Source: Oscillospiraceae bacterium
GTDB taxonomy: Bacteria > Bacillota > Clostridia > Oscillospirales > Oscillospiraceae
Assembly: GCA_015067565.1 (NCBI GenBank)
Contig: SVMF01000009.1
Location: forward strand, 1 to 64,000
Direction: 5' to 3'
Length of the DNA: 64,000 nucleotides
Shown: positions 46,031 through 53,955 of the stretch, one piece after another
Numbering within the stretch: position 1 is the stretch's first letter
Layout of the letters: the number at the start of each line of letters is the position of its first letter
Position numbers and translations under genes: made by a program
The notes under the pieces: generated by a model
Told to the model about the DNA's origin: nothing
The model's input: only the letters and a program-made list of their open reading frames with translations
Databases searched by the model: none

Positions 46031-46198
46031 CAATGATGTTTGCCTTCGGCAAATGATGTTGGCTTTGCCAATGATGACGGCTGCTCCTAATGATGTCGCT
46101 TCGCTAATGTATTGGCAAACATCGCATCATTGCGACCAAGGGGAGCAACATCATTATGCGAAGGATAACATCATATCACCGAAGGTGATGCATCATTG
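46031..46198. repeat. Inverted array of AATGATG-hairpin units (168 bp)
   Basis: It begins CAATGATG and ends CATCATTG. The left half holds four AATGATG words about 18 bases apart, most followed by a small hairpin such as TTGCC-TTC-GGCAA or TTGGC-TTT-GCCAA. The right half holds four CATCAT words in inverted orientation. The whole is one large inverted repeat without coding capacity, resembling a MITE-like element inserted straight after the tRNA terminator. Confidence 0.75.
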
Positions 46199-46279
46199 AA
46201 AAATTCATAGTTTTGTGATATAACCTGTTCGAAAAATAAGAATTTTTCGAACATCAATCCATATTTTTTCAGAAGGGTA

Positions 46280-46310
46280 TTGACTCTCACGCTCCGTCAT
46301 AGTGTATGCT
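46280..46310 (+). promoter_or_regulatory. MerR-type promoter with 19-base spacer
   Basis: TTGACT, 19 bases, TATGCT. The long spacer contains the imperfect dyad CTCACG...GTCATAGTG, the layout MerR-family proteins use to twist the promoter. It precedes the MerR gene, so autoregulation is likely. Confidence 0.7.
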
Positions 46311-46330
46311 CTTGTTGTGAGGTGATAAAA

Positions 46331-47059
46331 TTGAAAATGCAGATTAAAGAATTTGCCGATTTTACGGGTGTAAGTGTGCGCACACTGCATTATTACGATG
46401 AAATAGGATTGTTGATGCCAGCCTTTGTTGACAAAACTACAGGCTATCGCTTTTATGACGAAAAATCTTTTCTTCGTATGCAAGAGATTCTCTTTTACCG
46501 TGAACTTGACTTTTCCTTAAAGCGCATTGAAGAGATTTTGTCATCCCCGAATTATGACAAAAACAAGGCGCTGAAAGAGCAAAAACACCTTCTCACACTC
46601 AAAAAAGAGCGGTTAGAGCGGTTAATTTCTGCTATTGACGGTGCTGTGAAAGGAGAAAATGTTATGAAAGCATTTGACAACAGCGAATTTGAAAAGCACA
46701 AGGCTGAAGCCAAAGAAAAATGGGGTAAAACGGATGCGTACAAGGAATACGCAGAACGGACTAAGGATTACTCCAAACAGAAGTGGAATGAAATTGCCGA
46801 GGGAATGGACCATATTATGGCAGAGTTTGCACTCTGCATGAGAAAAGACGAAAGTCCTAATTCCGCTAAAGCACAAAGCCTTGTAAAAATGCTGCAGAAC
46901 TATATTACTGAGAATTACTATCTTTGTACAAACGAAATATTGGCAAGTCTCGGTCTGATGTATGTAGCGGACGAGCGCTTTAAGAACAACATTGATAAGC
47001 ATGCTGACGGTACTGCTACGTTTATCTGTGAAGCAATTGCGGTGTATTGCAGCAAGTAA
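46331..47059 (+). CDS. TipA-type MerR-family regulator
   Basis: 242 residues. The N-terminal MerR winged helix is IKEFADFTGVSVRTLHYYDE and GLLMPAF, with a dimerising coiled coil to about residue 105. The C-terminal TipAS-like drug-binding domain is about 112-242 (KHKAEAKEKWGKTDAYKEY). The TTG at 46331 follows AGGTGAT; an ATG two codons later is possible. Inside the gene AAAGGAG stands eight bases before an in-frame ATG at 46664, exactly where the C-terminal domain begins. A separate short drug-binding product may therefore be made, as in tipA of Streptomyces. Confidence 0.87.
   Translation: MKMQIKEFADFTGVSVRTLHYYDEIGLLMPAFVDKTTGYRFYDEKSFLRMQEILFYRELDFSLKRIEEILSSPNYDKNKALKEQKHLLTLKKERLERLISAIDGAVKGENVMKAFDNSEFEKHKAEAKEKWGKTDAYKEYAERTKDYSKQKWNEIAEGMDHIMAEFALCMRKDESPNSAKAQSLVKMLQNYITENYYLCTNEILASLGLMYVADERFKNNIDKHADGTATFICEAIAVYCSK
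46664..47059 (+). CDS. Predicted internal-start product: free TipAS-like domain
   Basis: The same frame as the MerR regulator from ATG 46664, 131 residues. The ribosome site AAAGGAG with 8-base spacing is stronger than that of the full-length gene. The product would be the drug-binding domain alone, able to soak up ligand without binding DNA. Known precedent: TipAS made from tipA. Here it is predicted only. Confidence 0.5.
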   Translation: MKAFDNSEFEKHKAEAKEKWGKTDAYKEYAERTKDYSKQKWNEIAEGMDHIMAEFALCMRKDESPNSAKAQSLVKMLQNYITENYYLCTNEILASLGLMYVADERFKNNIDKHADGTATFICEAIAVYCSK

Positions 47060-47130
47060 ATCCCAAGAGGTGTAGAAAAGGCCACAAATCAGAAATAAAG
47101 GGAAGTCGGAGAGTTTCTCACTCTCCGACT

Positions 47131-47385
47131 CAGTCTGTCGAAAAACTCGTTTTTCGACAGACTGTCAGAGTTCAAAAAGGCGGCAAGACGAGCAAACCGA
47201 GTTCGTCGGCGTACGATGGTACGGTAGAGCTCGGTTTGCGATGTAAGTCAAAATGCCTTGCGAAGCAAGCATTGGAAGTGTTTTGGCTTATATTAGGGTT
47301 CTGCTCGCAACAGTCTATTGGAACACAGATCGCCAACCGTCAAAAAATTTGCATTTTGACGATTGGCGACTTTTTTGACACTCTG
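47131..47385 (-). mobile_element. Terminator-associated repeat element, copy C (255 bp, inverted)
   Basis: The reverse complement matches the copies at 151 and 31319 end to end. It is flanked by a perfect 27-bp duplication (47104-47130 and 47386-47412) that is a stem-loop, AGTCGGAGAG-TTTCTCA-CTCTCCGACT, unrelated in sequence to the duplications at the other two copies. It lies between the convergent MerR and LytTR-PAS genes, the place of a shared terminator. No transposase is present. Confidence 0.85.
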
Positions 47386-47416
47386 AGTCGGAGAGTTTCT
47401 CACTCTCCGACTTAGA

Positions 47417-48112
47417 TCATTTATATTCCCAGGAGACGACAGCTACTGCACAGTAATTTTCCCTCAATTGGAAACAGTGCATGGTACAATCTCTGTGATT
47501 GTCCTCGCGATAATTATGTATGATGCGACTGCCGCCGTTGAAGGCGATGTCGGCAAAAGCGGCAAGAAGATGCGTCATGGCAAAGCCGAAAAATTCCAGA
47601 TGTGACTTGTTTAGAATATCCTCCATAGAGCAATTGTGGTAATTCAGGAATTCATTATTGCAATAGCGGAAGTAGAATTCCGGAAAATTACGGTCGGATA
47701 ATTCCGTGACCTCCAGAATCGCAAAGGGAATAGGCATTTTGTCAAGGATCGCATATTCCGTGGGGAAATCGGAAACAGCTTGCGTTTCCCGCTTCGATAC
47801 AAGCATGGCTTTGTTGTGCGCGTGCTCGGAAAAGTTGCGTTTTCTGCCGTGGAAACTACGGCCGTCTGTCATGGTATAAATGCCGTGGTCAATATCGGCG
47901 ATATAAGATGCGGATAAAAGAAGTCCTTTGCCAACGTTCAAAAATTCGTCCTCAGAAAGAAGCTCCCGCAGGGACTTGATAGTGTGATAGGTCTCGATGA
48001 TGCGATTGTCGGCCAAATAAATCTTGGTCAGCCCTTCTTCTCGAATGATGTATTTAATATTTTGGGCATCAACATGATTTTTGTGAAGAAAGCGACTTAA
48101 AATTTCTTTCAT
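47417..48112 (-). CDS. LytTR-type DNA-binding protein with PAS-like domain
   Basis: 231 residues. The N-terminal ~85 residues look like a LytTR domain: NIKYIIREEGLTKIYLADNR and FLNVGKGLLLSASYIADID, with a basic GRSFHGRKR end. The C-terminal part (about 115-231: MPIPFAILEVTELSDRNFPE) resembles a PAS sensor. DNA binding before the sensor is the reverse of the usual response-regulator order. The promoter is framed by a perfect 10-bp inverted repeat, perhaps its own operator. The ligand is unknown. Confidence 0.65.
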   Translation of the reverse strand: MKEILSRFLHKNHVDAQNIKYIIREEGLTKIYLADNRIIETYHTIKSLRELLSEDEFLNVGKGLLLSASYIADIDHGIYTMTDGRSFHGRKRNFSEHAHNKAMLVSKRETQAVSDFPTEYAILDKMPIPFAILEVTELSDRNFPEFYFRYCNNEFLNYHNCSMEDILNKSHLEFFGFAMTHLLAAFADIAFNGGSRIIHNYREDNHRDCTMHCFQLRENYCAVAVVSWEYK

Positions 48113-48142
48113 AACGATACCGCTCCTTTTAAATATGATGTT

Positions 48143-48194
48143 TTATTCACTATATCATATCTTAATGAAAAAATCAATATATTTTAGTGAATAA
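48143..48194 (-). promoter_or_regulatory. Promoter framed by a perfect inverted repeat
   Basis: On the minus strand TTGATT (48177-48172), 17 bases, TATAGT (48154-48149). The arms TTATTCACTA (48143-48152) and TAGTGAATAA (48185-48194) lie over the -10 box and upstream of the -35. The AT-rich 250-base gap from 48113 to the SASP terminator otherwise shows nothing clear. Confidence 0.65.
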
Positions 48195-48320
48195 TTACAA
48201 AAAATTTTGCGATAAAAGAAATGCGGGAGGAGAGAGTGCTTTGAAAATCAAGTTTAAATATGGACACGTAATATGTTAATTAAAATTTTGTAAATTAACC
48301 GCTAAATGACATGATAAAAT

Positions 48321-48346
48321 GCGGGTTCGCCGTTTGGCGAACCCGC
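48321..48346 (-). terminator. Terminator of the SASP gene
   Basis: GCGGGTTCGCC pairs with GGCGAACCCGC around a four-base loop, followed on the minus strand by ATTTTAT. Confidence 0.85.
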
Positions 48347-48363
48347 ACATTTCATGCTTTGAA

Positions 48364-48558
48364 TTACTTCAGATTGCTCTCGTAAGCCTCGATCATCTTC
48401 TTGACCATCTGGCCGCCGACGGAACCGGCCTCACGGGAGGTCAGGTGACCGTTGTAGCCGTTGGTCAGGTTGACGCCGACTTCGTTTGCAGCTTCCATCT
48501 TGAACTTGTCCATTGCTGCTCTTGCCTCGGGAATGTTGATCTGGTTGTTGCTCTTCAT
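48364..48558 (-). CDS. Alpha/beta-type small acid-soluble spore protein
   Basis: DNA-coating spore protein, 64 residues. FKMEAANEVGVNLTNGYNGH and LTSREAGSVGGQMVKKMIEA match the two conserved SASP blocks, including the GPR protease site region (EAANEVG). The ATG at 48558 is nine bases after AAGGAG; the ATG three codons upstream is too close. It indicates that the organism, or its recent ancestors, makes endospores. Confidence 0.93.
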   Translation of the reverse strand: MKSNNQINIPEARAAMDKFKMEAANEVGVNLTNGYNGHLTSREAGSVGGQMVKKMIEAYESNLK

Positions 48559-48690
48559 ATATTCCATCTCCTTTTGTCGTTTTGAGTCAACTTTTGATTG
48601 CCTCAGCGATAGTTTTGCCTATCGAACGAAAAATATCAATGTCAATATTTGCTCAAAAAAACAGGCCGCATGTCATTTAGCTGCGTACTT

Positions 48691-50151
48691 TTACTTTCTT
48701 TTCATTTTTTTGAAAGACGCTTTCAGAATATCGAGCAGATAGTGGTAGGTTTCCATCTTGAATAAAATGGAACCGCCGATGTAAATGATTGCGCCGAGAG
48801 GAATCTGAATTGCAAGCGAGGCCCAATCGGATAGGTGCAGGAAATTGATCAGGTACACGCATCCGCCCATCACAGCGGACAGGGCGATATAGGGGAGCAT
48901 GTCGTATACCTGCTGCAGGTAGGTATAATTCAGCAGCTTTTTGTTGGGGAAGGAATTGATGAACTGTGAGATCAAGCTGCCAAACACAAGACCGACGGCG
49001 ATGGCAAGCGGGCCGAAGGGGATTGTTATGATCAGAATTATGATGCCCACGGCCTTTTTAACGATATCTAACTTCAGGAAAATATCGCTGCGTCCCAGGG
49101 CCTTGATTGCGTTGAGGTTTGATGTATGAATCGGGTGCAGTGCGGAAGTGATGCAGAACAGCTGCAGATACGGAGCGCAGGAGATCCATTTCTCGGTCAG
49201 CAGGATCCGAATAAACGGCTCGGCACAGACGGCCAGGCCAGTCACAAGCGGCAGGATCAGGTAAGTACTCACGCGTATGGACTTTCTCGTCATTTCGCGG
49301 ATCCTTTCTTGCTCGCTTTGCACAGAGGAGAGCGCAGGGAAGAGCACGCTGTCGATTGCGGTGTTGATATTGTTGGTGATCATGGACGGCAGCTGCGAAC
49401 CCTTGTTGTAGTACGACAGATCCGAGGCGGAATAGCGATAGCCAATGATAATCTGACGAATATCCGTGATCAATGTGCTCAGAAGTGCCGAAGCGAGGAT
49501 CTTCCAACCGTAAGAAAAGGATGACTTCAAACGCGTAAAGGAAAACAGTTTCTTCGGCCGCCAACCGGTCGTGACCCAAAGAACACAGGTGTCGATCACG
49601 AGGTTTGTCAGATGCTGTGTGACGATGGCCCAGACTCCAAAGCCGAGGTAGGCCATGACGATGCCGACGACGGCGGCGACGATGGTTCCTCCCAATGTCG
49701 AGAAGAAGAAAAGCCGGAACTGCAGCGTTTTGGAAACATATGCGTGCTGGACATTCTTAAGACCGGAGACGATGATCGTGATACCGAGAACTCGCAGGGG
49801 AGCGGTCAACGATGCATCGCCATAGGACGAGGAGATCAAAGGTGCGCAGAAAAACAGCACCATATACAGGAACAGACAGAAGCCGACATTAAAGTAGAAA
49901 ACGGTAGAAAAATCTGCATCATCTGCGTCTTTCTTTTGTATCAAGGAAGCGGCGAGGCCACTGTCAACAAAGACGGTCAGCAGGCCGGTAAAAACCGTCA
50001 TGATCGCAACGGTTCCATAGTCGTCGGGTGTGAGCAGACGTGCCAGGATGAGGCCGACTATGAACGTTACAGCCTGCGCACCGCAGCGTTCTGCAAAGCT
50101 CCAGAGAAATCCGGATATGACCTTGCCGCCGCCGGGAGAAGTGTTACTCAT
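48691..50151 (-). CDS. Polysaccharide flippase (WzxC-like, MOP superfamily)
   Basis: 486 residues with about 12-14 hydrophobic helices. The N-terminus GFLWSFAERCGAQAVTFIVG and LARLLTPDDYGTVAIM is typical of WzxC/lipopolysaccharide-type flippases. It exports lipid-linked glycan units. The start overlaps the glycosyltransferase stop by four bases, so the two form an operon for a surface glycan. Confidence 0.88.
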   Translation of the reverse strand: MSNTSPGGGKVISGFLWSFAERCGAQAVTFIVGLILARLLTPDDYGTVAIMTVFTGLLTVFVDSGLAASLIQKKDADDADFSTVFYFNVGFCLFLYMVLFFCAPLISSSYGDASLTAPLRVLGITIIVSGLKNVQHAYVSKTLQFRLFFFSTLGGTIVAAVVGIVMAYLGFGVWAIVTQHLTNLVIDTCVLWVTTGWRPKKLFSFTRLKSSFSYGWKILASALLSTLITDIRQIIIGYRYSASDLSYYNKGSQLPSMITNNINTAIDSVLFPALSSVQSEQERIREMTRKSIRVSTYLILPLVTGLAVCAEPFIRILLTEKWISCAPYLQLFCITSALHPIHTSNLNAIKALGRSDIFLKLDIVKKAVGIIILIITIPFGPLAIAVGLVFGSLISQFINSFPNKKLLNYTYLQQVYDMLPYIALSAVMGGCVYLINFLHLSDWASLAIQIPLGAIIYIGGSILFKMETYHYLLDILKASFKKMKRK

Positions 50152-51455
50152 GAGTTCCTCCTGAAAAGTCTTTTGATTCGTTTTTTTACAATTCGGCCCA
50201 AGCCTTTTTCCTTAATAGCATTTTTGTAGCCGAGCATTTTGGTTTTGCGCATGACCTTCCGGAAAGCTTTGTTGACAAAGCGGATGTCGCTTTCACTCAG
50301 GACAGCGCCTTCGACAGAGTTTTCGAGGTCTTCGATTAGAAGCTGCGCAGCGGAAGTGTCATTGAAAGTGTCGTAGGAGTCTTTACATTTACGCACATAC
50401 TCGTCTTCGGAGATATTCAGGATCTCTTCAATAAACCCTTCTGCAGGCATACCGGGGACCGTCGAAACAGTCATAGCCTTTGACTCGGGCAGATAGCCGT
50501 AGACCTCACAATCGCAGCAATAATTTCGAACAGGAAGTGACAGCGTGCCGTTTCGAGCGCCCGTTGTACAGCAGCCGGCGGCACTGATATTGAGGTTGGC
50601 AGATCTGTAAATGCCAACAAGCCCCTCAGGGGAGGCCGGGCCATACAGGTGAATATCGGTCTGCGCTTTTTCGCTTAGCTTTGCGATCGCTTCATGCACC
50701 TGCGCCTCGTCGGAGCCATAGCCGACGATCGTGAACTTCAGCCGATCATATCGTTCTTTTAATTTACCGTAAACGGAAATCAACCCTAGCAGATAGCCCT
50801 TGTGCGGGAAGTCAAATCTGGAAACGCTGAGGAGACGGAAATCTTTGTTGCGGTACAAGCTTCTGGCATTTTCTTCGTCGAATTTTGATATTTCGAAGGC
50901 GGAAGGAACGGCGGTTTGCCCCTTTGCATTGTAGGAGTAATTCTCCTCCATGACTTTGATATGTCGGGAGGAAAAGTAACGGATATTGCCGCCGTTATTC
51001 ATCTTTGAGAAGACCGTGGAAAGTCGTTTGCGGATCGAATTCCGACGGAATTTTGGATAAACGGTCTCAAGATAATTCATCCAACCAGTGAAATGATTGA
51101 CAAAGAAAAAGTTATCCATGCGGCACCAGGTGTTCTTTGTGCGGAATTCTTCGGCCATCACAAACCAATTGATATAGGAGGTGACAAACACAATGTGCGC
51201 ATCTCGGGAACCTTTGGTCAGGCGATACAGTTCATCACGGTTGATCTTGTTTTTCCATATGATCAGGCCGCAATTCTTCAGACCCTCCTCGTAGGAGGGG
51301 GCGATATAGCTGTAGTTTCCCGAAATCCAGATGGTTGTGATATCGCGCTTGGACAAAAGAATCGCTTGACGATAGATGTAATTCTCAATCCCACCGATAC
51401 CCAGATCCTCTTGCATAAAAACGACGATCTTTTTTTCTGCCATAAAGTGCACCAT
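50148..51455 (-). CDS. GT4-type glycosyltransferase
   Basis: 435 residues. The N-terminal Rossmann half has QEDLGIGGIENYIYRQAILL. The C-terminal half has FRLLSVSRFDFPHKGYLLGL and the nucleotide-sugar site region ASPEGLVGIYRSANLNISAA. This is a GT-B fold, family 1/4-like. The last ~60 residues are basic. The start at 51455 has AAAGGG upstream; MAEKK four codons later is an alternative. It is the first gene of the two-gene glycan operon. Confidence 0.8.
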   Translation of the reverse strand: MVHFMAEKKIVVFMQEDLGIGGIENYIYRQAILLSKRDITTIWISGNYSYIAPSYEEGLKNCGLIIWKNKINRDELYRLTKGSRDAHIVFVTSYINWFVMAEEFRTKNTWCRMDNFFFVNHFTGWMNYLETVYPKFRRNSIRKRLSTVFSKMNNGGNIRYFSSRHIKVMEENYSYNAKGQTAVPSAFEISKFDEENARSLYRNKDFRLLSVSRFDFPHKGYLLGLISVYGKLKERYDRLKFTIVGYGSDEAQVHEAIAKLSEKAQTDIHLYGPASPEGLVGIYRSANLNISAAGCCTTGARNGTLSLPVRNYCCDCEVYGYLPESKAMTVSTVPGMPAEGFIEEILNISEDEYVRKCKDSYDTFNDTSAAQLLIEDLENSVEGAVLSESDIRFVNKAFRKVMRKTKMLGYKNAIKEKGLGRIVKKRIKRLFRRNS

Positions 51456-51587
51456 TCGACCCTTTGTCGGATCGCCTTTGTAAATACTTATGAAACACCG
51501 AAATTATTATAATGCCAAGTGCGGTTTTTGTCAACGAAAAAAGCGGCACGCCTTAGCGCCAACCTTTGAAATTAATCAAAAAAGGTA

Positions 51588-51616
51588 TTGCAAAATATGA
51601 AAAGGTATTGTATAAT
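51588..51616 (+). promoter_or_regulatory. Promoter of the RiPP-like cluster
   Basis: TTGCAA, 17 bases, TATAAT. The word AAAAGGTATTG occurs twice (51580-51590 and 51600-51610), overlapping the -35 and abutting the -10, a possible regulator site. The leader to the first ATG is about 60 bases. Confidence 0.78.
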
Positions 51617-51682
51617 AACTCATAGAAATATGGTTGCATGGTTTTGCGCTGAAATTGGCGCAAAGTTTTGGAGTAGATGAGA

Positions 51683-51952
51683 ATGAAGAGAAAATATCAA
51701 AAGCCCTATCTTGGACTGGAGTCCTTCCAACTGAATGCTTCGCTGGCGGTATCTTGTTCTGCGCAGAACAAGATACCGATCAACCATGGCGAGGATGACT
51801 GTTCCTTCGGTGGCCCCGGTGGCGGTGGTGGCCAGTTCTTTAACCTATTCAATTGCCAGATTGACCTGACCGGACCCGCGAATGACGGCAATGATACTAT
51901 TTGCTATCATGGACCTCTCGCATCGGGCGGCATCAGCTTCACTTATTCTTAA
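51683..51952 (+). CDS. Putative RiPP precursor peptide, Cys/Gly-rich
   Basis: 89 residues. A leader-like head (KRKYQKPYLGLESFQLN, then ASLAVSCSA) is followed by a core-like tail with FGGPGGGGGQFFNLFNC and a C-terminus ISFTYS. Four Cys are evenly spread (about 25, 40, 58, 74) and the last residue is Ser. GGAG lies nine bases before the ATG at 51683, so the ATG six bases earlier is less likely. A hairpin attenuator and four biosynthesis-type genes follow. The K-x-Y-x-K-P...F-x-L head resembles short peptides of gut Clostridia that I recall but cannot verify. The precursor role is inferred from context. Confidence 0.65.
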   Translation: MKRKYQKPYLGLESFQLNASLAVSCSAQNKIPINHGEDDCSFGGPGGGGGQFFNLFNCQIDLTGPANDGNDTICYHGPLASGGISFTYS

Positions 51953-51962
51953 TTATCTTCAG

Positions 51963-51996
51963 GGAGCCGGAGAATCTTCGGCTCCTTGCTTGTTTT
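51963..51996 (+). terminator. Attenuator hairpin between precursor and enzymes
   Basis: GGAGCCGGAG pairs with CTTCGGCTCC (one G-T) around an AAT loop, then TTGCTTGTTTT. It probably lets the precursor be transcribed in excess over the downstream enzymes, as is common in peptide clusters. Confidence 0.75.
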
Positions 51997-52006
51997 GGAG
52001 AGTGCC

Positions 52007-52861
52007 ATGCGATATAGATTTGCAAATTCAGAACTGTTATGGCAGGCGAAGACACTTCTGCTGACGGAGGACAATTTTTCGGTTTTGTTTACTTCAGTTC
52101 GAAATACTGATCCTGATTTTTTCTACTATGAAACGGCGATGCCCTCTGACATCATAAAAAATGCCAGACAGATCAAATATGCCGGTGGTTATGAGCTTTT
52201 TCAAACGGAGTGCGGTATCTTTCATATGAACCATTGGGCGATGTGCCGCTACGCCTTCGGCTTTTACATCGATGACCTGGACGGCGACACACCGATCTAT
52301 GTCAATCCCGAGATCCTGAACCAGCAGACGATGATCGCGAGCCATTTCTTAAGCACCATCGGAGTGCACAGAAAGCTTTTGAATCGAAATTGTCCGATTC
52401 TGCACGCATCGTATGTTGTACACGACTCAGAGGCAATCTTGTTTTTGGGCGCATCGGGTACGGGGAAATCCACGCAGGCACAGCTGTGGCAGGATGTTCT
52501 TGGTGCGCAGATCATCAATGGCGACAGAGTGCTTCTGGAATGCATTGGCGGCAAATGGACGGCACACGGTTACCCTTGCTGCGGCTCGTCGTATATCTGC
52601 ATCAATCAAAGCGCTCCGATCAAAGCGATCGTCTTACTGCAGCAGGCGGCAGAAAACCGTGTCGAGGTGTCGAGTGTAGCAAAAAACATATGCGCGTTGA
52701 CCTCTGCAACGGAGATATATCCTTTTGCGGACGCGGAGGTTTCGAAGGCCTTTGATCTGGCACAAAAAATCACCGCCAATATACCGATCTTGACGCTTCG
52801 TTGCACCCCGGATGAACGGGCGGTCATGGCGTTAAAAGATTATCTGGAGAATGTACTATGA
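52007..52861 (+). CDS. HprK-like kinase of the RiPP-like cluster
   Basis: 284 residues. The C-terminal half is an HPr-kinase/PEPCK-like P-loop domain: LFLGASGTGKSTQAQLW (about 150), then IINGDRVLLE and HGYPCCGSS. The N-terminal half (about 1-130) is unassigned. HprK homologues occur in some lasso-peptide clusters, where one (PadeK, paeninodin) phosphorylates a C-terminal serine of the precursor. The precursor here ends in Ser, so the same reaction is plausible but unproven. The ATG at 52007 is six bases after GGAG. ATGA overlap with the radical SAM gene. Confidence 0.75.
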   Translation: MRYRFANSELLWQAKTLLLTEDNFSVLFTSVRNTDPDFFYYETAMPSDIIKNARQIKYAGGYELFQTECGIFHMNHWAMCRYAFGFYIDDLDGDTPIYVNPEILNQQTMIASHFLSTIGVHRKLLNRNCPILHASYVVHDSEAILFLGASGTGKSTQAQLWQDVLGAQIINGDRVLLECIGGKWTAHGYPCCGSSYICINQSAPIKAIVLLQQAAENRVEVSSVAKNICALTSATEIYPFADAEVSKAFDLAQKITANIPILTLRCTPDERAVMALKDYLENVL

Positions 52862-53955
52862 ACACGATTACCGACTACTTGCATAGGAAGGCTTCGGCCA
52901 ATGCCGTACCGTTAAGCGGCTCGTTTGAGCTTTCGCCCGTGTGTAATTTCAGCTGCAAAATGTGCTATATCCGCAAAACACCGCAGCAGATCACAAAAGA
53001 GGGCGGAAGTCTGATCGACTGGAAAGACTGGCTTGCTCTTGCGAAGGATTGCCGGGAGGCAGGTATGCTGTACTTGCTGCTGACCGGTGGAGAGCCGTTC
53101 TTGTATCCGAATTTCAGAAAGCTGTATGAATCATTGCATGAAATGGGACTCCTCTTGTCAATCAACACCAACGCGTCTTTGATCGATGAAGAGGTGATTG
53201 AGTGGCTCAAGGCCAGGGCTCCCGTGCGTATCAATGCCACACTTTACGGTGCATCGAGACAGACCTATGGCCGAATTTGCGGAAATCCAGATGGCTATGA
53301 TAAAGCGGTCTGGGCGATCAGAAAACTGGTAGAGCTCGGCATCCCGGTCGTCATCAATGCCAGTATGATCCCTGAGAATTCGGAGGATCTTGAGGCGATC
53401 GTTCATTTTGGGCGCGAGCTGGCCCTTAATACCCGCATTAGCCATTATATGTTCCCACCGGTACGAAGGGAAAGGGAGAAAACGGATTCGCGCTTTGCCC
53501 CCGAAGTGGCAGCGCAGATGTACATGCGTAGGATCAAGTGTATGTACGAACCCGAGTATTTGCACAATATGCTGCAAAAGCAGACGGAGAAGAAACCGGA
53601 GGACACTTGGGGAAGCTATGGCGATTATATGTGCTGCAGAGCGGGACGAAGCAGCTTCTGGATTTCTTGGACGGGCAAGATGACAGCATGTGGATTGTTC
53701 GATTTTCCGATCGTAAAGGAGCCGTTCCGCGAACCGTTTGCATGCTGCTGGAAGGAACTGACGCATCTGGTCAGAACCACACCTGTGCTTGAAAGCTGCT
53801 ATGAATGTTCTTTGCGAGATATCTGCAATCCGTGTGCGGCGACTGTGCACGCAGAATGCGGTGATGTCAATGGAAAGGCGGAGTATTTGTGCCGTATGGC
53901 CGAATGCACCAGAGATGATATTTTTGCATACCTTAAGGAGGCAAATCATGAATAA
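52858..53955 (+). CDS. Radical SAM/SPASM peptide-modifying enzyme
   Basis: 365 residues. The radical SAM cluster motif CNFSCKMC (about 24-31) is followed by LLTGGEPFLYP (SAM-binding GGEP). The C-terminal SPASM-like region has Cys in CCRAGRSSFW, GKMTACGLF, CYECSLRDICNPC, and a last Cys before MAEC, enough for auxiliary Fe-S clusters. Such enzymes form thioether, C-C or epimerised bonds in peptides. It lies between the kinase and lipoprotein genes, overlapping both, and is the probable core-modifying enzyme. Confidence 0.85.
   Translation: MNTITDYLHRKASANAVPLSGSFELSPVCNFSCKMCYIRKTPQQITKEGGSLIDWKDWLALAKDCREAGMLYLLLTGGEPFLYPNFRKLYESLHEMGLLLSINTNASLIDEEVIEWLKARAPVRINATLYGASRQTYGRICGNPDGYDKAVWAIRKLVELGIPVVINASMIPENSEDLEAIVHFGRELALNTRISHYMFPPVRREREKTDSRFAPEVAAQMYMRRIKCMYEPEYLHNMLQKQTEKKPEDTWGSYGDYMCCRAGRSSFWISWTGKMTACGLFDFPIVKEPFREPFACCWKELTHLVRTTPVLESCYECSLRDICNPCAATVHAECGDVNGKAEYLCRMAECTRDDIFAYLKEANHE

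Noticed and set aside
46031..46198. AATGATG array as a CRISPR array
   Set aside because: The units are short, unequal and arranged as one large inverted repeat, with no constant repeat or spacer structure and no cas genes.
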